DNA of 64,000 bases from JAZKAR01 sp040389065 (GTDB taxonomy: Bacteria > Pseudomonadota > Gammaproteobacteria > Burkholderiales > Casimicrobiaceae): the NCBI GenBank assembly GCA_040389065.1, contig JAZKAR010000005.1, positions 248,001 to 312,000 of the forward strand, given 5' to 3'; not shown here. Position 1 is the stretch's first letter. Below: more notes on the stretch, generated by a model that had not been told where the DNA came from, made no database searches, and saw only the letters and a program-made list of their open reading frames with translations.

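Noticed and set aside
63721..63723. ATG at 63,723 as the true start of the giant protein
   Set aside because: The frame is open and protein-like for 92 codons upstream, including a Cys matching the module pattern; no convincing ribosome binding site precedes this ATG.
7300..64000. Non-ribosomal peptide synthetase or polyketide synthase as an explanation for the size
   Set aside because: No condensation, adenylation, carrier-protein or ketosynthase motifs were seen anywhere in the frame.
7300..64000. RTX toxin or giant adhesin
   Set aside because: No Gly-Asp-rich RTX nonapeptides, no Ig-like or filamentous haemagglutinin repeats and no C-terminal type I secretion features were seen; the N-terminal end is outside the window.
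1..64000. tRNA, rRNA or insertion sequence genes
   Set aside because: No tRNA cloverleaf, rRNA segment or transposase was recognised; the palindromic elements are too short to be insertion sequences themselves.

Overview
The window comes from an AT-rich proteobacterial genome. A low-GC gammaproteobacterium with an intracellular or protist-associated life style (Legionellales/Coxiellaceae-like) is my best guess. This rests on the E1 homodimer type of pyruvate dehydrogenase with a lipoyl domain fused to E3, the AT-rich base composition, and a giant protein made of eukaryote-like and effector-like domains. No 16S or other phylogenetic marker is present, so the taxonomy is inference. Every supported gene is on the minus strand.

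Layout, left to right. 1-875: 5' part of a penicillin-binding protein 1C gene, cut by the window edge. 957-1056: a run of 100 Ns (scaffold gap), so the join between pbpC and the next genes is not proven. 1086-7137: a compact pyruvate dehydrogenase operon transcribed aceE > aceF > lpdA, with a recognisable extended -10 promoter at 7168-7176 and matching ribosome binding sites before aceF and lpdA. 7200-7238: two abutting palindromes upstream of that promoter. 7274-7301: a rho-independent terminator overlapping the stop codon of the next gene. 7300-64000: one uninterrupted reading frame that fills the remaining 56.7 kb (at least 18,899 codons) and is still open at the right edge, so neither its start codon nor its promoter is in the window.

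The giant protein is the main feature. It is a mosaic of at least a dozen Cys/His modules that look like papain-fold (cysteine peptidase-like) domains, two glycosyltransferase-like domains with DxD motifs (GT44/TcdB-like), two eukaryote-like protein kinase domains, one CheD/CNF-like deamidase candidate, an HExxH motif near the C terminus, several TPR-like helical stretches, a 23-unit array of a 32-residue repeat, a block of about six beta-rich modules that seem to be His-less relatives of the Cys/His modules, and long Ser/Arg/Glu-rich linkers with nuclear-localisation-like basic clusters. Modules occur in homologous pairs tens of kilobases apart, and some linkers are nearly identical recent tandem duplications. 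The gene appears to grow by duplication and shuffling.

A short palindromic DNA element (arms of 12 nt around a single central base) occurs 11 times, only inside the giant ORF, always in the same reading frame (encoding S-K-G-S-D-P or close variants) and mostly at module boundaries. Three unrelated long perfect inverted repeats (18-22 nt arms, 5-7 nt loops) and a G10 tract also lie in the coding sequence. My working hypothesis is a secreted or host-directed poly-effector (mega-toxin) assembled from exchangeable modules. Its secretion route cannot be read from this window. All domain assignments inside the giant ORF are pattern recognition by eye and need profile or structure searches.
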